Below, piece after piece: positions 1 to 7,996 of a stretch of 45,628 nucleotides of DNA (its first letter is position 1; every line of letters begins with the position of its first letter). Origin of the DNA: Phycisphaerales bacterium (GTDB lineage: Bacteria > Planctomycetota > Phycisphaerae > SM23-33 > FEN-1343); the NCBI GenBank assembly GCA_003171335.1, contig PMYD01000134.1, positions 1 through 45,628 of the forward strand. Direction: 5' to 3'. The translations under genes were made by a program, and so were the position numbers. The notes under the pieces are model-generated. The model saw nothing but the letters and a program-made list of their open reading frames with translations, was not told where the DNA came from and made no database searches.

Positions 1-80
1 AACGGAGAAAGTAAACCGAACCCGAGATCCCATGCGATAGGACAGGCGGCCCACACGATCCATGCCCCTCGGCCGCGGGG

Positions 81-127
81 CCCGGCACCGGAGCTGAGTC
101 CGGCCGGCGAGCGTATTCTTGAAAAGT
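81..127. repeat. 47-bp dispersed repeat, copy 1
   Basis: This stretch matches positions 5351-5397 in the same orientation at 44 of 47 positions by eye. Its core reads CCGGCCGGCGAGCGTATTCT. Both copies are intergenic. The rest of positions 1-136 holds no gene that I can support. Confidence 0.8.
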
Positions 128-136
128 GAATAGCGA

Positions 137-814
137 CTAGCGAACGGCGAGCAGGAGCTTTTGCAGGCGCGCCGGGCTCAACTCGTCCAGCCTGTCCACC
201 ATCAGATCGGCCGCCGCCAGTTGCTGGCGCGTGGCCGTGCCGGTCAGGGCGATGACGGTCATCCCGCCGGCCCGGCCGGCGGCGACGCCGGCGGGGGCAT
301 CCTCCACAACCGCGCAGGCGGCCGGTGCAAGGCCCAGCCGCTCGGCGGCCAGCAGGAAGACCTGCGGGTCGGGTTTGCCGCGCTGCACATCGCGGCCGGT
401 AACCACGGCGCCAAAAACATCGCGCAGACCCAGCAGCTCGATGGACAGCTCCACATTGGCCGGCGGCGCGGATGAGCCCACGGCCAGGAGAAACCCCGCC
501 CTATGCAGCGAGTGCACCAGTTCGGGGCCGCCGGGCATGATGGGAAAATCCTGCCGGATGATCTGGCGGTAGAGTTCTTCCTTGCGATCATCGGCGGCGG
601 CGACCTGGTCGGCCGACAGTGGCTTCATCCAGTGGTGACTCAGGATGTCGCGGCTGGTGCGGCCGAACGTGGCGGCAAACTGCTCGCGCGAGTACTCGAA
701 TCCCTGCTCGGCGGCCAGGCGGCGCCACGATTCGTAGTGCGCCTGGTAGGAATCGACCAGCACGCCATCCAGGTCGAAGATCACGCCCAATGTCTTGTTG
801 CTCTCGGCGGCCAT
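137..814 (-). CDS. HAD-superfamily phosphatase / beta-phosphoglucomutase-like
   Basis: This is a cytoplasmic HAD hydrolase of the beta-phosphoglucomutase/phosphatase-like subgroup, 225 aa, a normal length. Motif I is DLDGVLVDS with nucleophile and acid-base Asp14 and Asp16. Motif II Ser is in GSSAP near 114, motif III Lys is in GKPDP near 147, and the motif IV acidic pair is in VVEDA near 171-172. A helical cap fills about 22-95. An ATG at 814 is preferred because AGAGG lies 8 bases upstream. An ATG at 820 and a GTG at 835 are alternatives, and the GTG lies inside a repeat. It is followed upstream by xylose isomerase on the same strand, which suggests a sugar-phosphate role. The substrate cannot be read from sequence. 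Confidence 0.85.
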   Translation of the reverse strand: MAAESNKTLGVIFDLDGVLVDSYQAHYESWRRLAAEQGFEYSREQFAATFGRTSRDILSHHWMKPLSADQVAAADDRKEELYRQIIRQDFPIMPGGPELVHSLHRAGFLLAVGSSAPPANVELSIELLGLRDVFGAVVTGRDVQRGKPDPQVFLLAAERLGLAPAACAVVEDAPAGVAAGRAGGMTVIALTGTATRQQLAAADLMVDRLDELSPARLQKLLLAVR

Positions 815-827
815 CGGCATCGCCTCT

Positions 828-957
828 GGTGGCACAGGCTTTTAGCCTGTGGCTCTTCGCTGGAAGGACAAACCAGATACTCATCTGTCTTTGGTGGCAC
901 AGGCTTTCAGCCTGTGGCTCTTTGCTGGAAGGACACAGGCTAAAAGCCTGTGCCACC
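828..957. repeat. GTGGCACAGGCT palindromic repeat cluster
   Basis: Three related units carry GGTGGCACAGGCT followed by (T)AGCCTGTG. Two are in plus orientation, near 828 and 894, and one is inverted, ending at 957. Each unit is a small palindrome (ACAGGCT/AGCCTGT). The same family recurs at 10964-11130. The inverted unit overlaps the end of xylA and supplies its stop codon. Confidence 0.85.
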
Positions 958-2268
958 CAGATACTCGTTGACGATGTTTTCGAGCATCTCGATGCGGCCC
1001 GAGGCCACCGGGTCGGGATTGCCCTTTTCGACCATCGTGCGGCTTAGGTCGGCCAGGCTCTTCTTGCCGGCCTCGATCTCGCGGCCCAGGCCGCCATCCC
1101 ACGAGGCGTAGCGCTGGCGAATGAAATCGGCCAGGACGCCGTCCTTGCGGATGGCGGTGGCGATTTTGAGCGCGCGGGCGAAGGTGTCCATGCCGCCGAT
1201 GTGGGCGTGGAACAGGTCCACCGGTTCGAAGCTTTCGCGGGCCACGTGGGCGTCGAAGTTCAGCCCGCCGGTGCTAAAACCGCCGGCGTCGAGGATGACG
1301 AGCATGGCGCTGGTGGCGTCGTACAGGTCGGTGGGGAACTGGTCGGTGTCCCAGCCTAAAAGCGGGTCGCCGCGGTTGGCATCGACCGAGCCGAACAGGC
1401 CGACCGCCGCCGCATAGGCCAGCTCGTGGGCGAACGTGTGGCCGGCCAGCGTGGCGTGATTGGCCTCGATATTGAGCTTGAAATGCTCGGTGAGGCCATA
1501 GTGCCGCAGGAAGGCGTACGCGGCGGCGGCGTCGAAATCGTACTGGTGCTTGGTGGGCTCCTTGGGCTTGGGCTCGATGTAGAAGGGGCCCGTAAAACCG
1601 ATGGCTTTCTTGTGCTCGACCGCCATGTGGAAGAACCGCCCCAGGTGGTCCAGCTCGCGTTTCATGTCGGTGTTGAGCAGGCTCTTGTAGCCCTCGCGGC
1701 CGCCCCAGAAGAGATACGCGGCGCCGCCCAGTTCGTGCGTCACCTCCATGGCCTTGGCCACCTGTGCGGCGGCAAAGGCGAACACATCGGCGCTGGGGCT
1801 GGTGGCCGCGCCGTGCATGTAGCGCGGGTGCGAGAACAGGTTGGCCGTGCCCCAGAGGAGCTTTACGCCGGTGCGCTGCTGCTCGGCTTTTAGCACCTTG
1901 ACGACGGCGTCGAGGTTGCGGTTGGACTCGGCCAGCGTACTACCCTCAGGGGCCACATCGCGGTCGTGGAAACAGTAGAAGCCGACGCCGAGCTTTTCGA
2001 GGAATTCAAAGGCCACGCGCACGCGGCGGATGGCGTTGTCCACGCTGGCCGAGCCGTCATCCCAGCTCATCTGCCGCGTGCCCGGGCCGAAGGGGTCGCC
2101 GCCGGCGTTGCGGAAGGCGTGCCAATAGGCGATGCTGAAGCGCAGGTGTTCGGCCATGGTCTTGCCGGCCACCACCTCGCCGGCGTTGTAGTGCTTGAAC
2201 GCCAGCGGGTTTTTGGAGGTCGGCCCTTCGTAGCGAATCTTCCCGATGCCCGCGAATGCCTCGGCCAT
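940..2268 (-). CDS. xylA: Xylose isomerase (class II)
   Basis: Interconverts D-xylose and D-xylulose (also glucose and fructose) with two divalent metals in the cytoplasm. The protein is 442 aa, typical of the long-N-terminus class II enzymes. Key residues fall at the E. coli numbering: His101 and Asp104 in FHDRD, Glu232 and Lys234 in IEPKPKEP, Glu268 and His271 in [11 protein letters not shown], Asp296 in SVDANRGD, Asp307 and Asp309 in WDTDQF, and Asp339. The ATG at 2268 has AGGAG about 8 bases upstream and gives the family N-terminus, so an in-frame ATG at 2295 was not used. The last residues (GGTGF) and the stop come from an inverted copy of the GTGGCACAGGCT repeat. No xylulokinase is nearby, so the pathway role is inferred from the family. 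Confidence 0.97.
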   Translation of the reverse strand: MAEAFAGIGKIRYEGPTSKNPLAFKHYNAGEVVAGKTMAEHLRFSIAYWHAFRNAGGDPFGPGTRQMSWDDGSASVDNAIRRVRVAFEFLEKLGVGFYCFHDRDVAPEGSTLAESNRNLDAVVKVLKAEQQRTGVKLLWGTANLFSHPRYMHGAATSPSADVFAFAAAQVAKAMEVTHELGGAAYLFWGGREGYKSLLNTDMKRELDHLGRFFHMAVEHKKAIGFTGPFYIEPKPKEPTKHQYDFDAAAAYAFLRHYGLTEHFKLNIEANHATLAGHTFAHELAYAAAVGLFGSVDANRGDPLLGWDTDQFPTDLYDATSAMLVILDAGGFSTGGLNFDAHVARESFEPVDLFHAHIGGMDTFARALKIATAIRKDGVLADFIRQRYASWDGGLGREIEAGKKSLADLSRTMVEKGNPDPVASGRIEMLENIVNEYLGGTGF

Positions 2269-2372
2269 GCTCGTGCTCCTGTCAGTGGAATCCATCGCCG
2301 CCGCGTGAGATCCCGATGGGGCGGCTCGCCTATTGTAGGGATTGAGACCTCATGCTCCAGAGGAAAGACCGA

Positions 2373-2512
2373 GGTGGCATGCCCTCACGCCGCGGGCCGC
2401 CTTTGGCGGCCAAGGCGGGTGGGCATGTCTTGCGGCAGCGGCATGCCTTGCCCTCTTGAAAAGACCATGCCCACCCGTCCGGGCTTCGCCTCGGACGTGA
2501 GGGCATGCCACC
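2373..2512. repeat. 140-bp palindromic element, copy 1
   Basis: The ends are perfect inverted arms: GGTGGCATGCCCTCACG and its complement. Inside are secondary arms GGTGGGCATG and CATGCCCACC. A second copy of the same length occurs at 13892-14031 in opposite orientation. This copy sits 12 bp beyond the stop codon of the ATP-grasp gene. It has no coding capacity and looks like a MITE- or REP-type element. Confidence 0.88.
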
Positions 2513-2524
2513 TAAGAATCGCCT

Positions 2525-3826
2525 TCAGTTGCCTGAGCCGTCGACGCGGACGGCGGGCTCGCCCGTCGCGTATGGGGCGTTCGAGGAAAGCCGCCGCATC
2601 CGGCCGAGAAGCCAGCGCGGGCGGCGGAAGAGCCGCCTCCAGCGGCGGCGGATGGGCTTGAGCAGGAAGTCGGCGCCCAGCCAGAGCGTCGGCAAAGGAT
2701 CGCGCAGCGACCAGCTCATGGACACGTTGCGCCGGCAGGCCGAGCGCACGATTTGCCACAGCCAGCCGCAGCGGTCGCGGAAAGTCAACTGCACCCGCGC
2801 CTCGGGCTCCATCAGGCCGTTCACATCGCCCATCAGCCAGTGGAGCTGGCGGCCGCCCGGATACGCCTGGGGCCAGCGGGGCTCGGCCACCTGGCGGCCG
2901 GCCAGCACGTCGGCGCAGTACATTGCCAGCAGCGGGTAATCGTACCCCAGATGATACGGGAACGTGACATACGCCCCCAGCCGCGGGTTGATCTCCAGGA
3001 ACACCGGCTCGGCATCCTCGCCATCGCGCAGGAACTGAATCAGCGCCACGCCGGTGTAAGCGAAGGCGGCGACGATCCGCTCGCAGCGGTCGCGCACGAC
3101 CGGGTCGGGCGGCACGCTGATGGCATCCACGGTCAGGCCGGTGTTGTCGTGCCGGTGCGTGCGTCTAACGCGGCTCTGGAAGAAGCTCATGATGCGGCCG
3201 TTGACGGCCACGACGTCGCAGTTGATGCGGTAGCCGGTGATGAAGCGCTGTACCAGCAGCGGGCGATCGCCCCAGGGCCACACGGGCACGCGGCGATGCA
3301 GCTCGGAGGGACTGCGGCAGATGATGGCCTTGAGGCCGAAAAAGTCGCCCATCGAATCGTTGGGCTTGATGATGCACGGGTAGCCGATCTCCTCGGCGGC
3401 CCCGTACAGTTCGCCCAGCCCTTCGGTCCGGCGCATCGGCGGCGTCAGGACGTTGGCCACCGCCGCCACGGTGTACGCGTGGCTCTTGTTCACGCAGTTC
3501 ATTGCCACCTGCGGCGGGGGCATGACCGGAACGGCAAACTGGCGGACCTGGTCGTAATGGTTGGCTACCAGCATGGTGGAGGAGTCGCCGGTGGGGAAGA
3601 TGTACTGAATCTCCGGGTGGCCGGCCAGGTATTCCACCAGGATGCGGCCCAGGGCGCCATTGAGGTGAATATGGCCGTGCCGCCAGGTGTGGCGGATGTA
3701 GCGGCTGTACGCCAGGAAGCTGCGGCGATCCACGCCGGCCGTCACGGTGTAGCCGGCACGGGCCAGCGAGCGCGCGGCGATCAGCGTGCTGCGGAAGCAC
3801 CCCAGGGTTAGCACTCCTCCGTGCAT
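2525..3826 (-). CDS. ATP-grasp domain protein
   Basis: An ATP-grasp ligase-type enzyme of 433 aa that would join a carboxylate to a nucleophile through an acylphosphate. Substrate unknown. An N-terminal Rossmann-like part (LGCFRSTLIAARSLARAG) precedes the ATP-grasp fold. The fold contains the nucleotide-binding Lys in PCIIKPNDSMGD, a second strand LLVQRFITGYRINCD, and the Mg-binding FLEINPRLG near the end. The layout resembles carbamoyl-phosphate-synthase-like ATP-grasp proteins that modify cell-surface or small metabolites. The C-terminus is strongly basic (RRRWRRLFRRPRW), possibly a membrane or nucleic-acid contact. The ATG at 3826 is chosen because AAAGGGG lies upstream. The gene is divergent from the UroD-family gene with a 198-bp gap. 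Confidence 0.82.
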   Translation of the reverse strand: MHGGVLTLGCFRSTLIAARSLARAGYTVTAGVDRRSFLAYSRYIRHTWRHGHIHLNGALGRILVEYLAGHPEIQYIFPTGDSSTMLVANHYDQVRQFAVPVMPPPQVAMNCVNKSHAYTVAAVANVLTPPMRRTEGLGELYGAAEEIGYPCIIKPNDSMGDFFGLKAIICRSPSELHRRVPVWPWGDRPLLVQRFITGYRINCDVVAVNGRIMSFFQSRVRRTHRHDNTGLTVDAISVPPDPVVRDRCERIVAAFAYTGVALIQFLRDGEDAEPVFLEINPRLGAYVTFPYHLGYDYPLLAMYCADVLAGRQVAEPRWPQAYPGGRQLHWLMGDVNGLMEPEARVQLTFRDRCGWLWQIVRSACRRNVSMSWSLRDPLPTLWLGADFLLKPIRRRWRRLFRRPRWLLGRMRRLSSNAPYATGEPAVRVDGSGN

Positions 3827-3935
3827 GCCAATGGCCCCTTTCACCTCTATTCTATGCCCCAGGCGGCGTGCTCCACAGCCGGTAGCGCAGGGGAGGGACG
3901 GCGGCATGCATTGGCAGGCCCGCCTATTTGCAAAG

Positions 3936-3964
3936 TTGACTTGTCCGGCCGGTGCGGGGAAAAT
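3936..3964 (+). promoter_or_regulatory. Candidate promoter of the UroD-family gene
   Basis: TTGACT is followed after 17 bases by GAAAAT. The -35 matches the consensus at five of six positions and the -10 at four. It lies about 60 bp before the ATG at 4025, in the divergent intergenic region. Confidence 0.4.
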
Positions 3965-4024
3965 GGCGCGGCTGTCGGGAAGGCGGATTTCGCGTACCTC
4001 ATTGCCAGCAAGTGGAGCGATACG

Positions 4025-5059
4025 ATGCAATTACGGGATGTCATCATCGAGGCCATTAATTTTCGCCGGCCGCCCTATGTGCCCTGGTCGTGGTGGATGA
4101 CCCAGCAGTGCATCGACCGCGTGAAGGCCGAGGTTCACCTGGAGCCCGAAGTGCTTACCGGCCCCATGCATATCGCCCGGCTGGGCTCCTCCATCGGGCG
4201 CTTCGAGCAGCTCGACGATGTGCACTTCCGCGATGCCTACGGCGTGACCTGGGACCGCACGGTCGACAAGGATATCGGCACACCCTGCGACTGGCCCATC
4301 AAGGAGCCCGAGGACCTGGCCAAATACGTCTTCCCCGACGCCAGCGCCCCCTCCTGGTACGCCGGGCTGGAGGACTATCTGGCGAAAAACCGCGGCTGCT
4401 TCAGCATATACTGCATCGGCTTCTCGCTGTACGAGCGGGCCTGGACCCTGCGCGGCATGGAAAACCTGCTCATGGACATGATCGAGCGGCCGGAGTTCGT
4501 CGAAAAGCTGCTGGGCCGCATCGTCGAGCACGACCTGATGCAGGTCCGCAAGGCGCTGGCGATGAATGTCGATGCCGTGTACTTCGGCGATGATTATGGC
4601 TCGCAAGTGGGCCTGATCATGGGCCTCTCGCACTGGCGGCACTTCATCAAGCCGTGCCTCAAGCGGATGTTCGAGCCGGTGCGCTCGGCGGGCAAGGTGG
4701 TGTTCATGCACTCGTGCGGCTGCGTGGCCTCGCTCTTCGACGACCTGGTGGAGGTGGGCCTCAACGTGTTCAACCCGTTCCAGCCGGAGGTGATGGACAT
4801 CTACGCCATGAAGAAGAAGTATCATGGCCGGCTGGCCTTCCACGGCGGCATGAGCGTGCAGAAGATTTTGCCCTTCGGCACCGTGCAGGACGTGCGCCAG
4901 GCCACGGAAAAACTGATCGACGCCGGCCGCGAGGGCGGGCTGATTTTCTCGCCCTCGCACGATGTGCCCTACGATGTGCCGCCGGCCAACCTGGTGGCCA
5001 TGATGGAAGTGCTGCGGAGCCAGCCGGGGTTTGTCGCCAGCCAGAAAGCCAAGCGCTGA
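4025..5059 (+). CDS. Uroporphyrinogen decarboxylase-superfamily protein
   Basis: A TIM-barrel protein of 344 aa related to uroporphyrinogen decarboxylase and to MtaA/MtbA-type corrinoid methyltransferases. An HSCGC segment at 229-233 resembles the HxCG zinc site of the methyltransferase branch, and FGDDYGSQ near 188 fits the barrel motif. The heme-branch N-terminal RxPxWxMRQAGR signature is absent (PPYVPWSWWMTQQ instead), so coproporphyrinogen synthesis is unlikely. Such paralogs are numerous in planctomycetes and mostly uncharacterised. The ATG at 4025 is chosen because it opens the conserved domain (MQLRDVIIEAINF). The reading frame upstream is open but low in homology-like content. The gene stands alone, with a repeat-filled region downstream. 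Confidence 0.8.
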   Translation: MQLRDVIIEAINFRRPPYVPWSWWMTQQCIDRVKAEVHLEPEVLTGPMHIARLGSSIGRFEQLDDVHFRDAYGVTWDRTVDKDIGTPCDWPIKEPEDLAKYVFPDASAPSWYAGLEDYLAKNRGCFSIYCIGFSLYERAWTLRGMENLLMDMIERPEFVEKLLGRIVEHDLMQVRKALAMNVDAVYFGDDYGSQVGLIMGLSHWRHFIKPCLKRMFEPVRSAGKVVFMHSCGCVASLFDDLVEVGLNVFNPFQPEVMDIYAMKKKYHGRLAFHGGMSVQKILPFGTVQDVRQATEKLIDAGREGGLIFSPSHDVPYDVPPANLVAMMEVLRSQPGFVASQKAKR

Positions 5060-5116
5060 GGCTGGGGCCGGCCGCCGGGAAGGCCCAGCGCCGGGTGAAG
5101 GAACGGCCCAAACGGC

Positions 5117-5156
5117 AATATCGAATATCGAACAAGGAATTTCGAATGTCGAAGTG
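5117..5156. repeat. TTCGAATATCGAA word array, left arm
   Basis: This is an AT-rich array of degenerate words (ATATCGAATATCGAACAAGG and onward). Its inverted copy lies at 5432-5472 and agrees at nearly all of about 40 positions. The pair encloses about 275 bp. The arm starts 57 bp after the stop codon of the UroD-family gene. Confidence 0.85.
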
Positions 5157-5172
5157 AAGAATCACCTGTGAA

Positions 5173-5305
5173 AAACCCCTCTCCCTCCTACGGGAGAGGG
5201 TGGCCCGAAGGGCCGGGTGAGGGTTTCGCGCAAATGAGTGACATGACACTGCGCGACACCCTCACCGGGCCTGAAGGTCCACCTCTCCCGTCAAGGGAGA
5301 GGGGT
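5173..5305. repeat. Two-armed palindromic element (CCCCTCTCCC family)
   Basis: The left arm 5173-5232 reads ACCCCTCTCCCTCC and continues through GGGAGAGGG, GGCCCGAAGGGCC and GGGTGAGGGT. The right arm 5249-5305 is its near-complete inverse. Each arm contains its own small hairpins. This resembles REP-doublet or MITE elements that are common in GC-rich genomes. Confidence 0.85.
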
Positions 5306-5350
5306 GATTCCCATCCGGCCAATGAATTTGAAATTGGAAATTCCCCTGAT

Positions 5351-5397
5351 CCCGGCACCGCAGCTGCGTCCGGCCGGCGAGCGTATTCTTGACAAGT
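5351..5397. repeat. 47-bp dispersed repeat, copy 2
   Basis: Same orientation as 81-127, with mismatches only at three positions. The copies are 5.27 kb apart. Confidence 0.8.
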
Positions 5398-5431
5398 AAG
5401 CGCGGCGAACGCAGCGGCGGTTGTTTCTCTT

Positions 5432-5472
5432 ACTTCGAAATTCGATATTCCTTGTTCGATATTCGATATTCG
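5432..5472. repeat. TTCGAATATCGAA word array, right arm
   Basis: Inverted copy of 5117-5156 (CTTCGAAATTCGATATTCC and onward). It ends 58 bp before the start of the next gene. Confidence 0.85.
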
Positions 5473-5530
5473 TTTTTCGAGATAGCCAGACGATCGACAT
5501 GATGCGGTTTGACGTACCAAGAGCCACGAT

Positions 5531-5971
5531 ATGAAGATCTTCCTCGCCGGCATCATCCAGGGCTCCATCCGCGAGGCGCGGATCCACCAGCAGGATTGGC
5601 GTACGCCGATCCGGGCTCTCCTGGCGCGGCACGTGAGCGAGGCGCAGGTGTACTGCCATTACGAGGCGCACCCCAACTCCATCGCGTACGAGCTGCCTCA
5701 GATCCTGGCCACGCTGGAGGATGGCAACCGCCGGGCGGCCGCCGCCGACGTGGTGGTGTGCTATGTGCCCGAGGCCTCCATGGGCACGGCCATTGAAATG
5801 TACCTGGCCGCACAGGCGGGGGCGGTGGTGCTGACGATCTCGCCCATGACCGCCAACTGGGTGATTCGCAGCTACAGCGACCGCATCTTTCCGGACATCG
5901 AAGCCTTCGAGCGATTCCTGGCCGCCGGCGAACTGGAAACGCTGTGGCGGCAGAAGCGACGTGCCCAATGA
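5531..5971 (+). CDS. Nucleoside 2-deoxyribosyltransferase-like protein
   Basis: A small cytoplasmic protein of 146 aa. It begins with a Rossmann-type strand (MKIFLAGIIQGS), and AAADVVVCYVPEASMGTAIEMYLA near 70-93 is followed by a strand GAVVLTISPM. This arrangement of Asp and Glu resembles the nucleoside 2-deoxyribosyltransferase / MazG-neighbour fold, where the Glu is the nucleophile (here Glu in TAIEMYLA). Members of this superfamily cleave N-glycosidic bonds of nucleosides or nucleotides. The family assignment is by pattern only. The stop codon overlaps the rlmN start (ATGA), so the two are probably translated together. The ATG at 5531 follows directly after the repeat-filled gap. Confidence 0.65.
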   Translation: MKIFLAGIIQGSIREARIHQQDWRTPIRALLARHVSEAQVYCHYEAHPNSIAYELPQILATLEDGNRRAAAADVVVCYVPEASMGTAIEMYLAAQAGAVVLTISPMTANWVIRSYSDRIFPDIEAFERFLAAGELETLWRQKRRAQ

Positions 5972-7002
5972 AGCATCTGCTGGACATGTCGGAGCAGGAC
6001 CTTGCGGCCGAACTGACCCGGATCGGCCAGAGCGGCTATCGCGCTGGCCAGGTGCTCCAGTGGGTCTGGGCAAAGGGCGCGACCGATTTTGCCGCCATGA
6101 CGAACCTGCCGGCCGCACTGCGGGAGGAACTGGCCCCGCAGATCGCCGTGCTCTCGGGCCGCCTCGTCGACCAGCGCGCAGCGCGCGATGGCGTCATCAA
6201 GCTGCTGATCGAATGGCCCGATGGCCAGCGCGTCGAGACGGTGCTGATCCCGGCAGATAAGCGCATCACCGCCTGCCTGTCCACGCAGGCCGGCTGCGCC
6301 ATCGGCTGCGCATTTTGCGCCTCCGGCATTGGCGGGCTGGGGCGAAACCTGACGGCCGGCGAGATGGTCGAGCAGGTGTTCCAGCTCCAGGCGGCCGGCG
6401 GAAAAAAGGTGACGCACGTGGTCTTCATGGGCACCGGGGAACCCCTGGCCAACTACGACGCCACGCTGGCGGCCGTGCGTGCCCTGATCGACCCCGCGCG
6501 CGGGGGCCTGTCCGGCCGGCACATGACAATCTCGACCATCGGCCTGCCGGCGGCCATGCGGCGCCTGGCGACCGAGGGAATTCCGCTGACCTTGGCGATC
6601 AGCCTGCACGCGCCGGATGATGTGCTGCGCCGCCGGCTCATCCCCGCCGCCAAGAGTGTGCCCATCGCCGATATCCTCGCCGCCGCACGCGATTATTTCG
6701 ACCGCACCGGCCGCGAGCTGACCGTGGAATATCTCCTGCTGCGCGGTGTCAACGACACGCCCGAGCACGCCAACCGGCTGGCGGCCCTCGTGCGGCCGCT
6801 GCGCTGCAACGTCAACCTGATCCGCTATAACCCCGTTGCCGGCCTGCCTTTCGAGCGCAGCGAGGAGTCCCGCACCCGCGACTTTCGCGACCGCCTGCAG
6901 GCGGCCGGCGTGAACGTGCAGATCCGCGCCAGCCGGGGTGGAGAGATTCAGGCGGCGTGCGGGCAGCTTCGAAGAGATGTCAAATCCGAAACGGAGATCT
7001 GA
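5968..7002 (+). CDS. rlmN: 23S rRNA/tRNA adenine-C2 methyltransferase RlmN
   Basis: Radical SAM dual-specificity enzyme that methylates C2 of A2503 in 23S rRNA and A37 in some tRNAs. The protein is 344 aa. The 4Fe-4S cysteines are Cys110, Cys114 and Cys117 in CAIGCAFC. Cys103 in ITACLST and Cys331 in EIQAACGQL correspond to the two mechanistic cysteines of E. coli RlmN (118 and 355), so it should be active. MGTGEPL is the conserved SAM-site motif. The ATG at 5968 overlaps the preceding stop, which fixes the start. The last codons run into an AT-rich word region that also carries the start of the next open frame. Confidence 0.96.
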   Translation: MKHLLDMSEQDLAAELTRIGQSGYRAGQVLQWVWAKGATDFAAMTNLPAALREELAPQIAVLSGRLVDQRAARDGVIKLLIEWPDGQRVETVLIPADKRITACLSTQAGCAIGCAFCASGIGGLGRNLTAGEMVEQVFQLQAAGGKKVTHVVFMGTGEPLANYDATLAAVRALIDPARGGLSGRHMTISTIGLPAAMRRLATEGIPLTLAISLHAPDDVLRRRLIPAAKSVPIADILAAARDYFDRTGRELTVEYLLLRGVNDTPEHANRLAALVRPLRCNVNLIRYNPVAGLPFERSEESRTRDFRDRLQAAGVNVQIRASRGGEIQAACGQLRRDVKSETEI

Positions 7003-7846
7003 AAACAGACTCAAAATTCGAAACTCGAATGACCGAATCTCCGTAAGTCTCTTGGAGTTGTATTATTGGGCCGGCCCTGGTTTTGGACCTGGATTTTCCT
7101 TCTTCTGGAGGTTGCTCTTTATCGCCCGCAGGAGAGAAACATCCCCGACGGCTGTCGAGGCGGAAATTGATGCCGCCGTCCAGCCGGCCAAGCCTGTAAA
7201 CACGCCCACGCCGCCTGCGGCCGACAGCGGCGTCGTCGCCTCCGCCCCGGTCCAGGACCCCGACCATTACGCTCAAACCGACGAAGATGTCCGGCTCATG
7301 CTGGCGTTCAAGGCGGGCGATGAATCGGCGTTCGTGCGGCTGGTGGAGCGAAACCAGGCCCGCGTGTTTGCCACGGTCAGCCGCTTTGTGGGGCAGGCCG
7401 CCACGGCCGAGGACCTGGTGCAGGAGGTGTTCCTGCGGGTCTTCCGCACGGCCAAGCGGTACAAAGCCACGGCCCGTTTTTCGACCTGGCTGTATCGCAT
7501 CGCCGTCAATTTGAGCCTCAACGCCATCCGCTCCAGTTCGAAGCTGCGCCTGGTTCCCCTGGAAAGTCAGGATGAGGACTCCGACTGGCGGGGAGAGATT
7601 CCCGATGAGCAGGCGATCGAACCGGATGAGGCGCTCGATGGCGCCGAGCTGGGGGAGGCGGTCCGACGAGCCGTCGATAAGTTGCCGGAAACACAGAAGA
7701 TAGCGACTATTCTCCACCGCTACGAGCACATGAGCTATGAGGAGGTCGCCCAGGTGCTGGAATGCTCGACCATGGCGGTCAAGAGCCTGCTCAGTCGGGC
7801 GCGGATGAATCTGCGGGAGTCGCTCAAGCGATTCTTGAAGTCGTAG
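6980..7846 (+). CDS. ECF-type RNA polymerase sigma factor
   Basis: Directs RNA polymerase to a specific promoter set. Sigma region 2 begins at MLAFKAGDESAFVRLVE and includes the -10 recognition helix AEDLVQEVFLRVFR and TWLYRIAVN. Region 4 is LPETQKIATILHRYEHMSYEEVAQVLECSTMAVKSLLSRAR with a clear helix-turn-helix. Region 3 is missing, as expected for ECF sigmas. The start is uncertain. An ATG at 6980 overlaps rlmN, and the next 45 codons look like repeat-derived sequence. A GGAGG at 7107-7111 lies just before a TTG at 7112 and an ATC at 7121, so the true protein may begin there. About 60 residues before region 2 are Pro/Ala-rich. The next gene is a likely membrane anti-sigma factor. Confidence 0.88.
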   Translation, partial: SNPKRRSENRLKIRNSNDRISVSLLELYYWAGPGFGPGFSFFWRLLFIARRRETSPTAVEAEIDAAVQPAKPVNTPTPPAADSGVVASAPVQDPDHYAQTDEDVRLMLAFKAGDESAFVRLVERNQARVFATVSRFVGQAATAEDLVQEVFLRVFRTAKRYKATARFSTWLYRIAVNLSLNAIRSSSKLRLVPLESQDEDSDWRGEIPDEQAIEPDEALDGAELGEAVRRAVDKLPETQKIATILHRYEHMSYEEVAQVLECSTMAVKSLLSRARMNLRESLKRFLKS

Positions 7847-7996
7847 GCGGCCGGCATTTTGGCAGCAAAAAAAATGAAGTTGCACCGAATCCTTCGCGGT
7901 TATGGCGGGTTAAGAATTTCAGAGAAGCAGTTGAAGGCCCGGCCCCAAACGCCTGCGGGTAAGAAGCGGCCGGAGCGATTCATAGGTCGGTGACAC

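Larger units (their letters stand above)
5060..5530. other. Gene-free interval filled with repeats
   Basis: No coding region is supported here. The interval contains an outer pair of inverted TTCGAATATCGAA arrays, an internal two-armed palindromic element and the second copy of the 47-bp dispersed repeat. Each is listed separately. Confidence 0.8.

Noticed and set aside
2385-2759. Minus-strand open frame overlapping the 140-bp element and the ATP-grasp gene end
   Set aside because: It overlaps the real gene in another frame and takes in the palindromic element.
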